Of a DNA stretch of 64,000 nucleotides, positions 1 through 12,500 are shown one piece after another. Under the pieces are notes generated by a model that was not told where the DNA came from, did not search any database, and saw only the letters and a program-made list of their open reading frames with translations. Position 1 is the stretch's first letter, and each line of letters starts with the position of its first letter. The DNA is taken from assembly GCA_009917455.1 (NCBI GenBank), contig QZDS01000020.1, forward strand, positions 1 through 64,000. The letters are read 5' to 3'. Source of the stretch: a bacterium 1xD8-48. Lineage in GTDB: Bacteria; Bacillota; Clostridia; Lachnospirales; Lachnospiraceae. The position numbers and the translations under genes were made by a program.

Positions 1-207
1 GCGATGTTAAGATGAGGGGGCTGTTAGACATTTGATTTAACTGCCTATCACCCCATTTCCTGACTAACACCAAAGTAATTAATTTGCGATTTGCCTTCAG
101 GACGTTTACCAGGATACATAAACCAACGTAAAATCTTTAACTTAACTTGTATTTTTTGCTTTAAAGTGATACATTCTATATAAAAAAGCAGTTAAAGGGT
201 TAACGGA
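1..207 (+). promoter_or_regulatory. Upstream region and candidate promoter of the LytTR regulator
   Basis: No gene is visible in this leader. A candidate promoter is TTGCTT at 156-161, a 17-bp spacer and TATAAA at 179-184, which would start transcription about 15 bases before the ATG at 208. An imperfect inverted repeat (GTTTA at 104-108, TAAAC at 119-123) lies further upstream and could be an operator. The region is AT-rich. The ribosome site before 208 is only a weak AAGGG. Confidence 0.4.
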
Positions 208-936
208 ATGTATCAAATTGCAATATGCGATGACAAAATCGCAGCGCTGGATAAAATAAAAAATTGTCTGGAAAGATGGCAGGAAAAGCATACTGACTGT
301 GATTTGGATGAGAAATTTTTCACAAGTGCGGATAAGATGCTTGAGCGTATAAGGAATGATGGATATAAACCGGATTTGATGTTGCTTGATGTTTATATGC
401 CGGACAAAACAGGTATTACAGTGGCGAAAGAGCTGCGCAGGCTGGGAAATGAAGGGGCGATAGTGTTTATTACCACATCCAGGGAACATGCGCTTGAGGC
501 TTTTGAAGTGGACGCGGTTCAATATCTGATTAAACCTGTTGACGAGCAGGCTTTGTTCCGGGTGCTTGACAGCCTTTTTCAGAATACGCAGGAAAAACGC
601 AGAGATTGTGTGCTGCTTCGTATTGACGGGCGCATCTGCCGGATAAATGTTGACGATATTGTATATTGTGAGGCACAGGGGAAGAATCAGCGTCTGCATC
701 TTTTAGACGGACAGTGGCAGCAGCTTCGGATGACTATGGCGGAAATCCATGAAATCCTTTCCCCCTGGCAGGAATTTACAAGAGTCGGCGTGTCTTATAT
801 CGTAAATTTAAATCATGTGGACAGCCTGAACGCACAGGAAATCTGTCTGGACAGCGAGGAAAGTATATTTCTGCCGAGAGGAGCGTATCAGCCGCTGCGG
901 GAGCGGTATTTCAAATATTACTGTGAAGAATCATAA
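208..936 (+). CDS. LytTR-family response regulator (AgrA/LytR type)
   Basis: This is a 242-residue two-component response regulator. The N-terminal receiver domain has the acidic pair D8-D9, the phosphoacceptor in LLDVYMPD (about D61), a threonine near 89 and the conserved lysine in YLIKP. Residues about 140-240 form a LytTR DNA-binding domain (IVYCEAQGKNQRLHLL, FTRVGVSYIVNL). Proteins of this family bind paired 9-bp direct repeats one or two helical turns apart. A hairpin terminator follows, so the sensor kinase at 1138 appears to be transcribed from its own promoter rather than by simple co-transcription. The position just before the pilus operon suggests, but does not prove, control of pilus genes. 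Confidence 0.9.
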   Translation: MYQIAICDDKIAALDKIKNCLERWQEKHTDCDLDEKFFTSADKMLERIRNDGYKPDLMLLDVYMPDKTGITVAKELRRLGNEGAIVFITTSREHALEAFEVDAVQYLIKPVDEQALFRVLDSLFQNTQEKRRDCVLLRIDGRICRINVDDIVYCEAQGKNQRLHLLDGQWQQLRMTMAEIHEILSPWQEFTRVGVSYIVNLNHVDSLNAQEICLDSEESIFLPRGAYQPLRERYFKYYCEES

Positions 937-947
937 GGAAATAAGAT

Positions 948-995
948 AAGCCGGGTGGCTGTGCCGGAAATTGGCATGGCAGTTGCCCGGCTTTA
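948..995 (+). terminator. Terminator after the response regulator
   Basis: An imperfect hairpin has outer arms AAGCCGGG (948-955) and CCCGGCTT (986-993), with a further partly paired inner stem, followed by TTATTC. It lies just after the stop codon at 936. Confidence 0.6.
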
Positions 996-1012
996 TTCTA
1001 TGGCATTTCATT

Positions 1013-1082
1013 TACAATCTATCCCCCAAAAAGTGCAATCCATACCCGAGGCATATCGAAAGAAAGGCAATTTTGTTATAAT
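1013..1082 (+). promoter_or_regulatory. Promoter of the sensor kinase with a LytTR-type direct repeat
   Basis: An extended -10 element (TG at 1074-1075, TATAAT at 1077-1082) has no good -35 box. Upstream, CAATCTAT (1015-1022) and CAATCCAT (1036-1043) form a direct repeat whose starts are exactly 21 bp apart, the spacing known for AgrA/LytTR regulators. The second copy ends about 11 bp before where a -35 box would lie. A poor -35 with paired activator sites suggests activation by the adjacent response regulator; this is inference. Confidence 0.5.
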
Positions 1083-1137
1083 TTTTTACAGAAAGAAATC
1101 GGTATATTGGGGTATTATTCTGTAAGGAGGATAAAGG

Positions 1138-2433
1138 ATGCTGGGCGGTAATTTTTGGGTTTCTTTTTTTCGCAACGGAATCGGCGCAGGGTTAATGCTG
1201 GCGGTTTTTCTGATGCTCGACAGACCTAAGGTAGCCATGAAAAAAGCAATTTTATGCCACACAGTATTTGGCTTTATGGTGGTTACGCTATTCAGTGTCT
1301 GGTATCTGTCGAAACCGGATATTTTTGTACGTTTTTCGGGGCTTCTGGCTTTTGTGGTCATCGGAATTTACTGTATGCTGCTTTCCGGTGACGGAGTCTA
1401 TCTGGCGCTGTATAAGATTTCTCTGGCCTTTTATCTGCTTTCCATGTGTGTTTTCCTGGGAGTTGACATTGCCAGATGGTTATTTAACGATAATATGTGG
1501 ATTGATTTGCTGGTGCGCTGTCTGTTCCTTTCAGGGGTTATCGTTTTAATTGCCAGGTATTTTCGGAAATATTTTTTTGAAAATGTGGATTTTCTCCGGG
1601 AAGAGATAGATATGCTGAGTGTCGCTACTTTGATTATCTCTTTTATCATAGCGGCGTTTGTGGCCTATCTGCCGTCAAACCGTGTTTTTTCCATGTACGG
1701 TATGCTGCGTATGCTTGCCATTATGCTGATGGTAGGGCTTATTCAGTATTTGATTCTGCATTTATATATCCATCTTGGGAAAGAGCATTGCTATCAGGCG
1801 GAAAAACAGCTTCTTGAAATGAACGAACAGCTTTTGAAGCGTCAGCTGGAGCTGGAAAGGAAAGCTCAGGAGGAAATGGCCAGAATCCGTCATGATATGC
1901 GCCACCATTATCTGATGATATGCGAATATTTGAAAAATTCAGATTCCGAGAGTCTTTTTGCCTATTTAAAACAATATCAGGATGAGGTGGACAGCACAGA
2001 GCCGAAACGCATCAGCGCCAATAAATCCGTAAACGGAATCCTTTCGGCTTATGCCGGTTATGCGGAAAAGGAAGATATTCAGGTAAAAATGAATGTATCG
2101 GTGGCGGAACGGCTGGCAATCCGTGATATTGATTTGGTGGCTATTCTTGCCAATATACTGGAAAATGCCATTCAGGGCTGTATCCAGTCCCGGAAAGAGC
2201 AGCAGGAAATACGGATAGATATCACTCAGAAAGGACATAAGATAGTCATTCAGTGCCGTAATTCCAGCGCAGACAATATCCGTTTTCATAAGGGGCTTCC
2301 GCAGTCTGTCCGGGGAGGCGGCATCGGCACGTCAAGTATAGTAAAAACAGCGTCCCGCTATGACGGGGAAACAGATTTTCAGGTGGAAAACGGAATGTTT
2401 CTGGTGCGGGTGCTTTTAAATCTGCCGACGTAA
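1138..2433 (+). CDS. GHKL-family sensor histidine kinase (AgrC-like)
   Basis: This 431-residue protein has a hydrophobic N-terminal half with about six membrane segments (to about residue 215), a short coiled coil, and a GHKL kinase core. The phosphoacceptor histidine is in ARIRHDMRHHYL (about residue 250), the N-box in ILANILENAIQGC (about 335-345), and the glycine-rich box in GGGIGTSSI (about 394). That plan matches AgrC-like kinases partnered with LytTR regulators. The start has a strong TAAGGAGG site seven bases upstream. Only 25 bases separate it from pilT, so read-through into the pilus operon is likely. The signal sensed cannot be read from the sequence, and no AgrD-like peptide gene was seen. 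Confidence 0.88.
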   Translation: MLGGNFWVSFFRNGIGAGLMLAVFLMLDRPKVAMKKAILCHTVFGFMVVTLFSVWYLSKPDIFVRFSGLLAFVVIGIYCMLLSGDGVYLALYKISLAFYLLSMCVFLGVDIARWLFNDNMWIDLLVRCLFLSGVIVLIARYFRKYFFENVDFLREEIDMLSVATLIISFIIAAFVAYLPSNRVFSMYGMLRMLAIMLMVGLIQYLILHLYIHLGKEHCYQAEKQLLEMNEQLLKRQLELERKAQEEMARIRHDMRHHYLMICEYLKNSDSESLFAYLKQYQDEVDSTEPKRISANKSVNGILSAYAGYAEKEDIQVKMNVSVAERLAIRDIDLVAILANILENAIQGCIQSRKEQQEIRIDITQKGHKIVIQCRNSSADNIRFHKGLPQSVRGGGIGTSSIVKTASRYDGETDFQVENGMFLVRVLLNLPT

Positions 2434-2458
2434 ATATTAGAAGAAATGAGGAAAAGCT

Positions 2459-3511
2459 ATGATACGGATAGAAGAAATTTTGTTAAAAGCAGGCGAGGCG
2501 GGCGCAAGCGACTTACATCTTACGGTGGGGCTTTCGCCCAGAATGCGTGTGAACGGAAGCCTGCGGCCTATGGATTATCCGGTTCTTGAACCGGAGGACA
2601 CCATGGAAGCGGCAGGCTGTGTGATGAGCGCGGAGCAAATGGACACTTTGAAGGAACGGGGAGAATACGACCTGGCATTTTCCATTCCCGGCAAGGGCAG
2701 GTACAGGGTGAATGTTTTCCGGCAGCGGGGAACTGTGGCGCTTGCCTTCCGTCTGGTTGCAAATAAAGTGCCCACGCCGGAGGAGCTGGGAGTTCCGGCC
2801 TCTGTCATCGACCTTTATCAGAAAAAGCGGGGGCTGGTGCTTGTAACGGGACCTACCGGAAGCGGAAAATCAACGACTCTTGCGGCAATTATTGACAAGG
2901 TGAATCAGAACCGCGACGCTCATATTATTACGCTGGAGGATCCGATTGAATACCTTCATCCCCATAAGATGTCCATGGTAAATCAACGGGAAATCGGAAT
3001 TGATACGAAAAGCTATGCCAATGCGCTGCGGGCGGCGCTTCGGGAGGATCCGGACGTGATTCTGGTGGGGGAGATGCGGGATTACGAGACCATCAGCGTC
3101 GCCGTCACGGCGGCGGAAACAGGGCATCTGGTATTGTCCACGTTACATACAATCGGGGCGGCAAGCACAGTTGACAGGGTAATCGACGTTTTTCCGCCCC
3201 ACCAACAGCAGCAGATTCGGGTTCAGCTTTCCAATGTGTTAGAGGCGATAATCTCCCAGCAGCTGATTCCAGGGCTGGACGGAGGCGGACGGACGGCGGC
3301 CTTTGAGGTTCTGCATGCCAATACTGCCATACGCAACCTGATAAGGGAGGGAAAGACCCATCAGATTGCAAATATCATGCAGACCAGCCGCAGGGCAGGG
3401 ATGATTACCATGGACGACGCAATCGCCGGGCTTGTGCGGGACGGGAAAATCACCAGGCAGATGGCGGCGGCCTTTGCGCAGGACGGGGAAACCATAGAAA
3501 GCAAGTTTTAA
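2459..3511 (+). CDS. pilT: Type IV pilus retraction ATPase PilT
   Basis: This is a 350-residue hexameric ATPase that would drive pilus retraction at the cytoplasmic face of the membrane. Walker A GPTGSGKST lies near residue 130, the Asp box in ITLEDPIEYLHPH, Walker B in DPDVILVGEMRD, and the His box in AAETGHLVLSTLHT. Length and motif spacing are typical of PilT (about 345 residues), and it lacks the long N-terminal domain and cysteine motif of PilB. A GAGGAAA ribosome site precedes the start. It is the first pilus gene of the operon and is 17 bases from the giant pilin gene. Confidence 0.95.
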   Translation: MIRIEEILLKAGEAGASDLHLTVGLSPRMRVNGSLRPMDYPVLEPEDTMEAAGCVMSAEQMDTLKERGEYDLAFSIPGKGRYRVNVFRQRGTVALAFRLVANKVPTPEELGVPASVIDLYQKKRGLVLVTGPTGSGKSTTLAAIIDKVNQNRDAHIITLEDPIEYLHPHKMSMVNQREIGIDTKSYANALRAALREDPDVILVGEMRDYETISVAVTAAETGHLVLSTLHTIGAASTVDRVIDVFPPHQQQQIRVQLSNVLEAIISQQLIPGLDGGGRTAAFEVLHANTAIRNLIREGKTHQIANIMQTSRRAGMITMDDAIAGLVRDGKITRQMAAAFAQDGETIESKF

Positions 3512-3528
3512 GCAGTAAGAGGAGTGTA

Positions 3529-6500
3529 ATGAGAAGTATTTCCAAAAAGGGTTTTACATTAGTAGAATTGATTATAGTACTGGTAATAGTGGGCATTCTG
3601 GCAGCTGTAGGAATACCCACCGCTTCGCATTTTATAAAACTGGCGGAGTTCCGCAAAAATGAGGAAAATGCCAGGACGGCCTATCTGGCGGCGGAAGCAG
3701 CCCTTGCGTGGTATCGAAGTTCAGGGGAGTGGGAGAGCTTTTGCCGGAAGGTGACAGAAAAAGGGACTTTGAACGATACCTTTGCGGCGGATGATGATAA
3801 GAGCGGGCGCATTTATTCCGTGACCATAGAAAACGGTCAGCCGTATTCCGCGTCAGGCGTTCTTGCCATGGAGCTGCTTGATAAGAACGTATACAGCAAG
3901 GACTTTTTTAATGCCGCCATCGCCATTGAAATCGACGTGAAAACGGGACAGGTGTATTCGGCCTTTTATGGAACCAGGTGCAGCAGTCTCTCTTACAGCG
4001 GAACGGATGAAAACGGAGAGCTGAATATCAGCGCGGCGGATGACAACCGCTCCTATGACAACCGGCGGGGACGGCTTCTGGGCTATTATTCGGTGGAGGA
4101 TGTTACCAACGTAGTGGAATTGAAACCGGTTCGGCTGAAAGTAACCACAATCAATCTGGTAAACAGCGAAACGCTTTCCCTGAACTGGACTAGCAATTCC
4201 AGGCACGACAACCTGGATGTGAAGTTTTTAATCAGCTTTTATCAGAAGGACAGTAACGGCGACAGAGAGCTGTTTTCCACGGAGGTGGACTGGAAAAATC
4301 TTGTAAAGACCGGGGAAAAGGGCAGCCAGACAGTTTCCCTTGCACTGAAAACACCGCAGCCGGACGGTGGCAGCAGGGACATAGGGAACTGGACGTTTCC
4401 TTTGAGCTATCAGACGCAGGGAAGGTCCGGCGGGAGATTTTCTCTTGTGCTGGACGGAATGATGACGGCGGAGCTTATGGAGAGTATTAAGGCAAAGGAA
4501 AATGAATCTCCGGCGGCAGGAGTGGGGATTGCCAGACAGTACAGCACCGGCATTACAAGGCTGGGCGGCGAAATTGCGGCTTTAAAAGAGCCCGTAGATA
4601 TTTATGCCCAAATAGAGGTGGAGGCCACCTATGCCATTACAGGCGGAGAATTTATAGAGTACACGCCCGGCGGCGCAGTAAAATCCAATGTGGAGAATAC
4701 CCTTTATGGGAAAAGCGAGGAAAAGGGAGGCTCTTTCAGCGCGGAAATCAGCCGGTTCCGCCATCTTTCCAATATACGATATTATGATGCGGACAAAAAA
4801 GCGGAGTTTACGCTGAACGCAGGAAATCTTGACTGGACGGCTGCCGGCGTGGGCGTGTATGGGCTTTCTGCGGCAGTGCCCGGGGAAGGCGGCGGGGAGG
4901 CCTTAAGAACTCTGGTATTTACCGGCAGCAGGAACGGGGATGAGGTTCTGGATTTTCCTTCTGTGGAGCTTTTATCCGAAAACCATACCCTGTCGGGAAG
5001 GGGGGCTTCTACGGTAATTTCCAATTTAAGTCTGGGCGAGGCTTCCATGCCGGGAGACGACCAGGTTAAGGCGCTTTATCCGGCAGGGGAAGAGAGCCAT
5101 AGGACGAACTATCTGGGGCTTTTCTGCGAAACGGAAGGAACGATAAAAGGGATTACCCTGTCAAATCCGATTCTCACCCTTGGGAATATTGCAGAGGACG
5201 CGGAAGGCATACCGGAGACAAAAGCGGCGGAAAATTTTGCGTCCTTATACGGCGCAGGAATTTTAAGCGGCAGAAATCAGGGAACGCTGGAGGATATTTC
5301 CGTAAAAACCTCCCGGAAGGACAGCCCGGTTGTCGCAGTATGCCTGAAAAACAGGGAACAGAAAAAGGAAGACGCGCCAGATGACAAACCGGCGGCAATC
5401 GGCGGTCTTGTAGGTGTGCTTGCCGGAAAAAAAGACGACGGAACCCTGGAGGCGCTGACGGATGCCGGGGTAAAAATCAGCGGCCTGACCATGGAAGGCA
5501 GTATTATGGGAATTCTGCCTGCCCCCTATGCGGAGGCGAGTCTTAACGTACAGGCGGAAGGCGGTATGGCGTCAGCCTTCAGGGCGGCGGAGGAAAAGAG
5601 CCCGAAGCAGAGGGCGACGGAATATTCCTATGGCATCGGCGGTATTTTCGGATACGGCTGGCTGGGAGAGCGCGCCGGTAAAAGAGTGCAGATTGAAAAT
5701 TCCCAAAATCATGCGGGTATAACAGGAAATCTTTTTACCGGAGGCATCTGCGGCTATCTGCGTGATGATTTTGATACGGCTCTGACGGAAAACACACAGG
5801 AGCAGGACGGAAGTATTGTCAACTGTGAAAACGACGGGCTGATACTCTGCTCGGCGGAGAAGAAGGAAGAAGATAACGCTTTGGAAGGGAGATATTTTGG
5901 CGGAATTCTGGGCTTTGGAGATAAGGTGCGGGTTAACGATTCCACCAGCGCCTCCGGGCGGGCAAAAAATTACAGATATACCTTTGACCAGAAAGAGCAG
6001 GTACTTCTGGGACAATATGTAGGCGGAATTATCGGATACGGAAACAGCAGCCGGATTGCCGGGTGCAAAACGGAAAAGGGAGGCTATGTGCTTGGTTCCG
6101 ATTATGTGGGAGGCATTGCAGGAGGCCTGTCAAATGATGCCAGAGAGGCCATTACCGGAACCGCAGGAATTGCCGTTACCACCAATGCGGGTTATGTAAT
6201 CGGCAACCGATATGTTGGCGGCATTGTGGGAAAAAATGACGGAGAGCAGGAAACAACCATAACCAACTGCGTCAACAACGGCGTGGCGGCTGGCTATGAT
6301 TGCTTTATCGGCGGTATTGCAGGCTATAACGGTGAAAACGGCAGGCTTTTGGACTGCGCCAGCTATCTTTCCGATTACAACGGAGAACTGCTTGCAACCA
6401 TTACAGATAAGTGGCAGGCAACCGGTGACTGCGCCGGCGGGCTCGTGGGATATAACAACGGTAAAATTGAGTTCACGGAAGAAAGTGAAAAGATTACGGT

Positions 6501-9500
6501 GAAATCCGTGTCCGGCATTGTGGTTGGCAGGGATTATGTAGGCGGCGTAATCGGATTTAACGACGATAAGGGAACGCTTGATGTCAACTATACCCTGATT
6601 GGCGGGCGGATTTATGCCTTTGGAAACGGGGCGGGCGGCTGTATCGGCCTGAACGCTTCCACGGAAATCCTTGGAAAAGAGCTTTCCATCAGGCCTTCTG
6701 AAGTTACAGGCAACTATTACGTGGGCGGCTGTATCGGGGCAAATGTAGTGGATTTAACGGCGGAGGACGGCTCAGGTGAGGAAAAGACGCAGGATATTGT
6801 CATGGAAGGCTTCCGGGCGGATAACACCTTAGGCAGCATTACAGGCCGGGCGTTTACAGGAGGCGTTATCGGTTACCAGAGAACCTACAAAAAGGAGCAG
6901 CTAAAGAACGAAGACGGAGAGACCGTAGCGCTTCCTGTCTATCTGGACATGACCGGAAAGCGGGAGGATGGGGCGGACTTTGACAGCAGCAGCGCTGCGG
7001 GGGAAAATCTGCTTCCGCTTCTGCCCGGATTGGACGGACAGAATGTTCCCACAAAGGTTCTGCCTTCTGAGAATACTTTTACTCTGACAATCGGAAATGA
7101 CAGGAATACATCGGCACAGCTTACGGACGACAATAACAATATACCGGTTTATTCCGACCTTTATGTGGGCGGAATCGTGGGCTATTGTGAGCGGAACAGC
7201 AAGCTGGTGATTGTAAACTGTAAAAACTCCGGCAGGCTCTCCAAATATGGCGGGAAAGAAGGCTCCGGCACGGAGGACGGGAGCGGGGCGGAAAATAGTT
7301 CAGGAACAGAAAAGGCTGCCGGCAATGTATCTTTGCAGGCGTATCTTGAAAGCGGGGAAGTAAACGCCGACATCTCGGAGCTTGAGGCTGAGGATATCCG
7401 GGTATCCGTGGGGGGCGGTATTATCGGAGCCAATCTGGACAATCAGATTATCGACCATTGTGTCAATACGGGAACCATGAACGGTTTTATCGGTCTTGGC
7501 GGCATTGTCGGATTCAATGCGGGAGGTGTGTTTAACTGCGAGCTTTCCGACAACTTCGGCAATGCGGGGCTTTCCTATATCGGCGGTATTGTGGGACTGA
7601 ATGTGAAAGCCGGCGCCAGAGGAGCGGATGGTGAGAATAATACAGGGACATCGGCGGACGGACTGGAAACCGGCGGAAAGGGAGGAAAAGTACGCCTGTA
7701 CAGGGATACCCTGAACAGAGAATGGAGTTATACTTCCGGTATGGTTGCCAGATGCCTTACCCGGGAAAACAGGAATATTTCCGGTAACAGCTGCGTGGGA
7801 GGCATTGCGGGCTTTAATCTTTCCGGGGCGGTTTTGGAGGCCAATGAAAACAGGGCGAATGTTATGGCTGCCGGAAACTACGCGGGCGGTATTGCGGGGA
7901 TAAACAGTGGAAATATTTTAACAGCATCGGGCAGTCAGGCACAGGGAGATATTGAAGACATTACCATATCCGGTGATGCCGGAGAGGGAATTGGCGGTAT
8001 TGCGGGATGGAACAAAAACACCGGAAGCATCAGTGTGTATGCGGGGGCGGATGAGACAAAAGCGGAACCGGAAGTGGTTGCCGTAGGCAGTAACGTTACC
8101 GTCAGCGGAAGGGAAAAAGTGGGCGGTATTGTGGGGATTAACGAGGGCGTACTGGATACCTCTCAAAGCGACGGCAGCATAAGATTTCTGGTATGTAAGG
8201 CGAAGCTTGTTCATGCCGCGGACGATTATGCGGGCGGAATTATCGGGGAGGCAAGAGCCGGAAACAAAGAAGCAGGAGTTCAGTCAAAGAAGATTCTGAG
8301 GGCGGTAAACAAAAGTGCGGACGTTACGGCGGATAACGGGCGGGCAGGCGGAATCGTGGCGGTGAATGCCGAAGGCTTTGCCCTGGAGGAATGCAAAAAT
8401 ATCGGAAACGTGAACAGCGACCACGGCTATGCAGGGGGGATTGCCGCCGAGAATTTCGGGGAAATCATAAACTGCAGCGTGGGCGATGAAAGCGGAGCAA
8501 AGGAAGTACTTATCCGCAGTCAGGGAGCCGATGCCATAGGGGCGGTCTGCGCGGTGAATTACGGTCAAATCCGGGACAGCGCTCCGGTTAGGGATATTAC
8601 GGCAGGCACAGCGGAAGTCATTCTATCTGGAACGGCGGATATGATTGGAGGAATCGCCGGAAAGAATGCCGCGGGAGGCGTAATCGGGAAAAACTGTCAG
8701 TCAGGATTTGAAGTTACTTATATGCCGAAGCTGGATATCAGCGCCGGCCAGTTGACGGTGGGAGGTATTGCCGGTTTGAACGAAGGCGGGGCTTTGGGCG
8801 GCGGAGATGAACCGGGAGACGCAGCCGGGACTGACGGGAAACCGGAAAGCAGAGAGGCGAGAATTGAGGAGATAACGGTTCGGGGTCTTTCTTTTGAAGA
8901 CTTTAAAAACTACCGTTACTTAGGCGGCATTGCCGGTGAAAACAAGGGCGGCGCCAGAGTAAAGGACTGTATTGCCGACAACGTGAAAATTGAGCAGAAA
9001 AGCGGCAGCGAAGCGGGCAACTGCTACGGTGGTATTGCCGGAAGAAACAGCGGGATACTGGAGGACTCCGGGATTAAGGAAATTGATTTGAATATTCAGG
9101 GAGTTTATACCGCAGTCAGCACCAGCACGGCGGAAGAAAAGGAGAGGCTTTCCGCTCACATAGGGGGTATTGCCGGGAAGAATGAAGAGAGCGGCCGGAT
9201 TATCGGATGCCTGATTGAAAATACAGGCAAAAAAGAAAATATCATTCATGCGCAAAGCGGTATGGCAGGAGGTATTGCCGGATATAACAAGGGAAGTATT
9301 GAAATGTCCGGGGATAAGGTAACAGAGCGGCTGATGCAGGATGACGCCTCAGACGGCGGCGGAAACGTCAGAATCAATGACGTTCAGGAGTTAATTGCAA
9401 ATGCTCAAAATGCCGGAATCAGGGCGGACGGAAATTATGTTGCGTGGAGTAGTGGGATATTGGAGAATCAGCGCTATGCGGGCGGTTCCGGTAAAGTAAG

Positions 9501-12500
9501 CGACGGCAGAAGTCTTTCTCTTATCGTCACCGCTAACGGCAACCTGGGCGGCATTACGGCTTATAATGCGCCTTCCGGCAGGGTAAACTACTGCGCCACC
9601 GGAAACTGGTATCTGAACAACAAGTCTCAGGCGATTGGCGTGGGAACCGGGGGCGTTATCGGAATGAACGAGTCAGGGCAGAACCTGTCCTTCCTGTTGA
9701 ATCAGGCATTTGTGGGGAGAGAGCTTTCCGGCGGAGATACGAACCGGTTCGCAGGCGGGATTATCGGAAACCAGAACAACAGCACGGGAAGCGGATGGGT
9801 GATACAAGGCTGTGTCAATTACGGAACGGTGTATTGCCGCAATACCCATTATTCAGGCGGCATTATGGGTCAGTGGACCAGCAGCGGCGGAACCATAGAG
9901 AAGTGCTATAACTATGGAAACTTGCAGACTACATACCAGGCAGGATGGGTGGGAGCCGCTGCGGGAATCGTGGCGCAGCTCTATCATGCCTGTGAGAACA
10001 ATGAGTACAATATTTTAAGCTGCGGAAACTACGGAAATATCTATGGAAGAAATGGGAGAGATATTGCTGATTGCGCCAATGACAGCGCGGGAATTCTCGG
10101 GAATGTGACTGCTTACAGAACCGGGAACAGCGCCAGTGCGCAGAATTATGCCATTAATGTGACGGACTGCGTCAACGGCGCGGGAGTCGAGATATATTCG
10201 GGGTCAATGGCGTCCGGCATTGTGGGGTTCTTTTCCTGCGATAGCCCCGACGCAGGAGGCATCGCAACATCTACCGCCAATATTGCTCTGAATATAGAAA
10301 GGTGCCGGAATTATGCGGCGGTATTGAAGGGGCAGCAGTTTGTGGCCGGAATTTTCGGAGACAGATATGGGGAGGCAGGGTCGGCAAAGACGTCGCTGAA
10401 ATATTGTTTTTCAGTAAACCGCCAGAACAGTAATTATAATAAAGCAGATTATCCTGTTATTTCTTACGCTACAGGGAATAGTAAGCCGGGAAAAATAAAT
10501 GGCGGCGATACACAGAATATTTACAATTATTTCCTCAGCGAAAACACCGTTGAAAGTTTCCTGACGAATAGTACTGTTAATAGTAATAATAAAAATGACC
10601 TTTTACAGAGGGCAAATACAGGCTGGGTATACAGCACAGAAAAAAATGGAGAGCAATATTTCATATATCTGAATACGGGTGTCGGAAGCATAAATAATGT
10701 TTCATTTAGCGGACTGCAAGCCGGAGATGAGATGAAGGAGAAGGGTGGAAAAGTTATAGGCCGTGTCCTTTTCATAACATCAACGCAATATAACAATATG
10801 GCTTCTGTGGTAAATCCCGGCAGCGATTTTGACACCTACGTCCGTACCTTCTGCTATACACAGGCCGGAATGCTGCTTTCGCCCGAAAAGGTTACTTTGT
10901 CAAAGGAGGCCGATAACCGGCTGAACATTGAGGTGGAAGCGCCTGCTTATCCGGGGGAAGAAGTGGAATATGTGGCGGCTTTATACAGAAAGGGTGTGAA
11001 GGAAGGAGAAGAAACGCGGATTGGGCTTTCGGAGATTACCCTGGGGGCGGATGCAGAGGCAGGGCCGGGAGATTCCTTTACCTTTGACGCGGAAACATGT
11101 ACCTTTGAAATTTCCGAAAAGGTGATAAATGAAGGCGGAGAGCTGTTTGTAAAGGTGAAAGCCGTTCAAAAAGGCGGGGGGAAAGAATCGCCGGAGGTGG
11201 ATTCCAACCTTGTGGCTGTAGGTAATACCCTGCCGGAGCCGAGAATCCGTATCGAGCTGACCAGAGCCGAAAATAGCATGGGAAATTACCGTTTCTGCCT
11301 GGACAATCTGGAGGATTATGAAGAATATACGGATAATCCGGGATATGCCAATTTGCAGGTGGCTGTTCAGATGATGAACGGGACAAAGATATCCTTTAAG
11401 CTGAATGAAAAGGGAGTACATGCGGATTTAAGGACAGAATCTCTTGAGCAGCTCCTTGTGTGGGTGGAAGAAATCAATGTTCCCCCGGCGGATAAGGGAA
11501 TGTCCTCAGCTCAGGTATCCGTTCCCGTTTACCTCCCGGCTCCTCTGCCTGCAATTTCACTGAAAAACAGCGGAAAAACGTGGGTGGAACCTTCCTGTAC
11601 CGTTACCGGAAGCAGTCTGGAGGATTTGCGGATAGCGGTTACTCTTGAAGGAAAGGGCGGAAATGTTACAACGCCTACTGTGTACCGGGCGGAGTTAATG
11701 GGAACGTGGAAGGACGAGAACGGAAACACTTACGGCAATACCGTTTTCCAGAGCAGCGACCTTCTGGCGACCACAAGCGGTGCGGCTACGGCAGTCTTTA
11801 CAGATTTGCCGGAATATATGGTAGATGCCTCGGATTTGCATGTCAGGGTATGGTATGCGGAATCCGGTCTCGGTCCGGTGTACACTTATTCAAAATACCT
11901 TGCGGATGACAGCGAGGCTGACGGAAATTCTCCGAACGCTGCCAAAATACTGACGGGAACCCTTACGGAAACGCCGGATGGCGGGCAGTACAGCTACGAT
12001 TGGCGATACGAATATACGCCGGTATGGCAGGGAAATACCCTGGCAGATTACCGGTGGACTTCCCAAAAGCCGCTGTTTACGTTTCTTCCGGCTCCGAAGC
12101 TGATGGAGCTTCTGGCGGGCAGCGATACGCTGGAGCCCACAACCGACCCGGATACCGGCCATTTGCAGTATACCTTTAAGTGGGATGAAAATGAGTATAA
12201 CCCCGGGAACAGATATACGGTTTCTCTGACGGGCCTTGTAAAGGACGAGGACGGCAATGTGACCCGGCGGGTTTCCATTGTGACAAACAGAGAGCTGCCG
12301 GCAGCGGGAAGCGGCGAGCCTGCCAATTTCATCACGCTGGACGCGGAAAACTGGTCTTACAATGAGGTGGAGCTTACCGTGACGCGGAAGGGCGACGCGG
12401 GCAAAAACGAAATTGGATTGACCTCATCCAGGACCTACGGAGTAAAACGGAGACTCTCGAGACCGGCGCAGCCGGGGGTCAACAACCCTGATATTAATGA

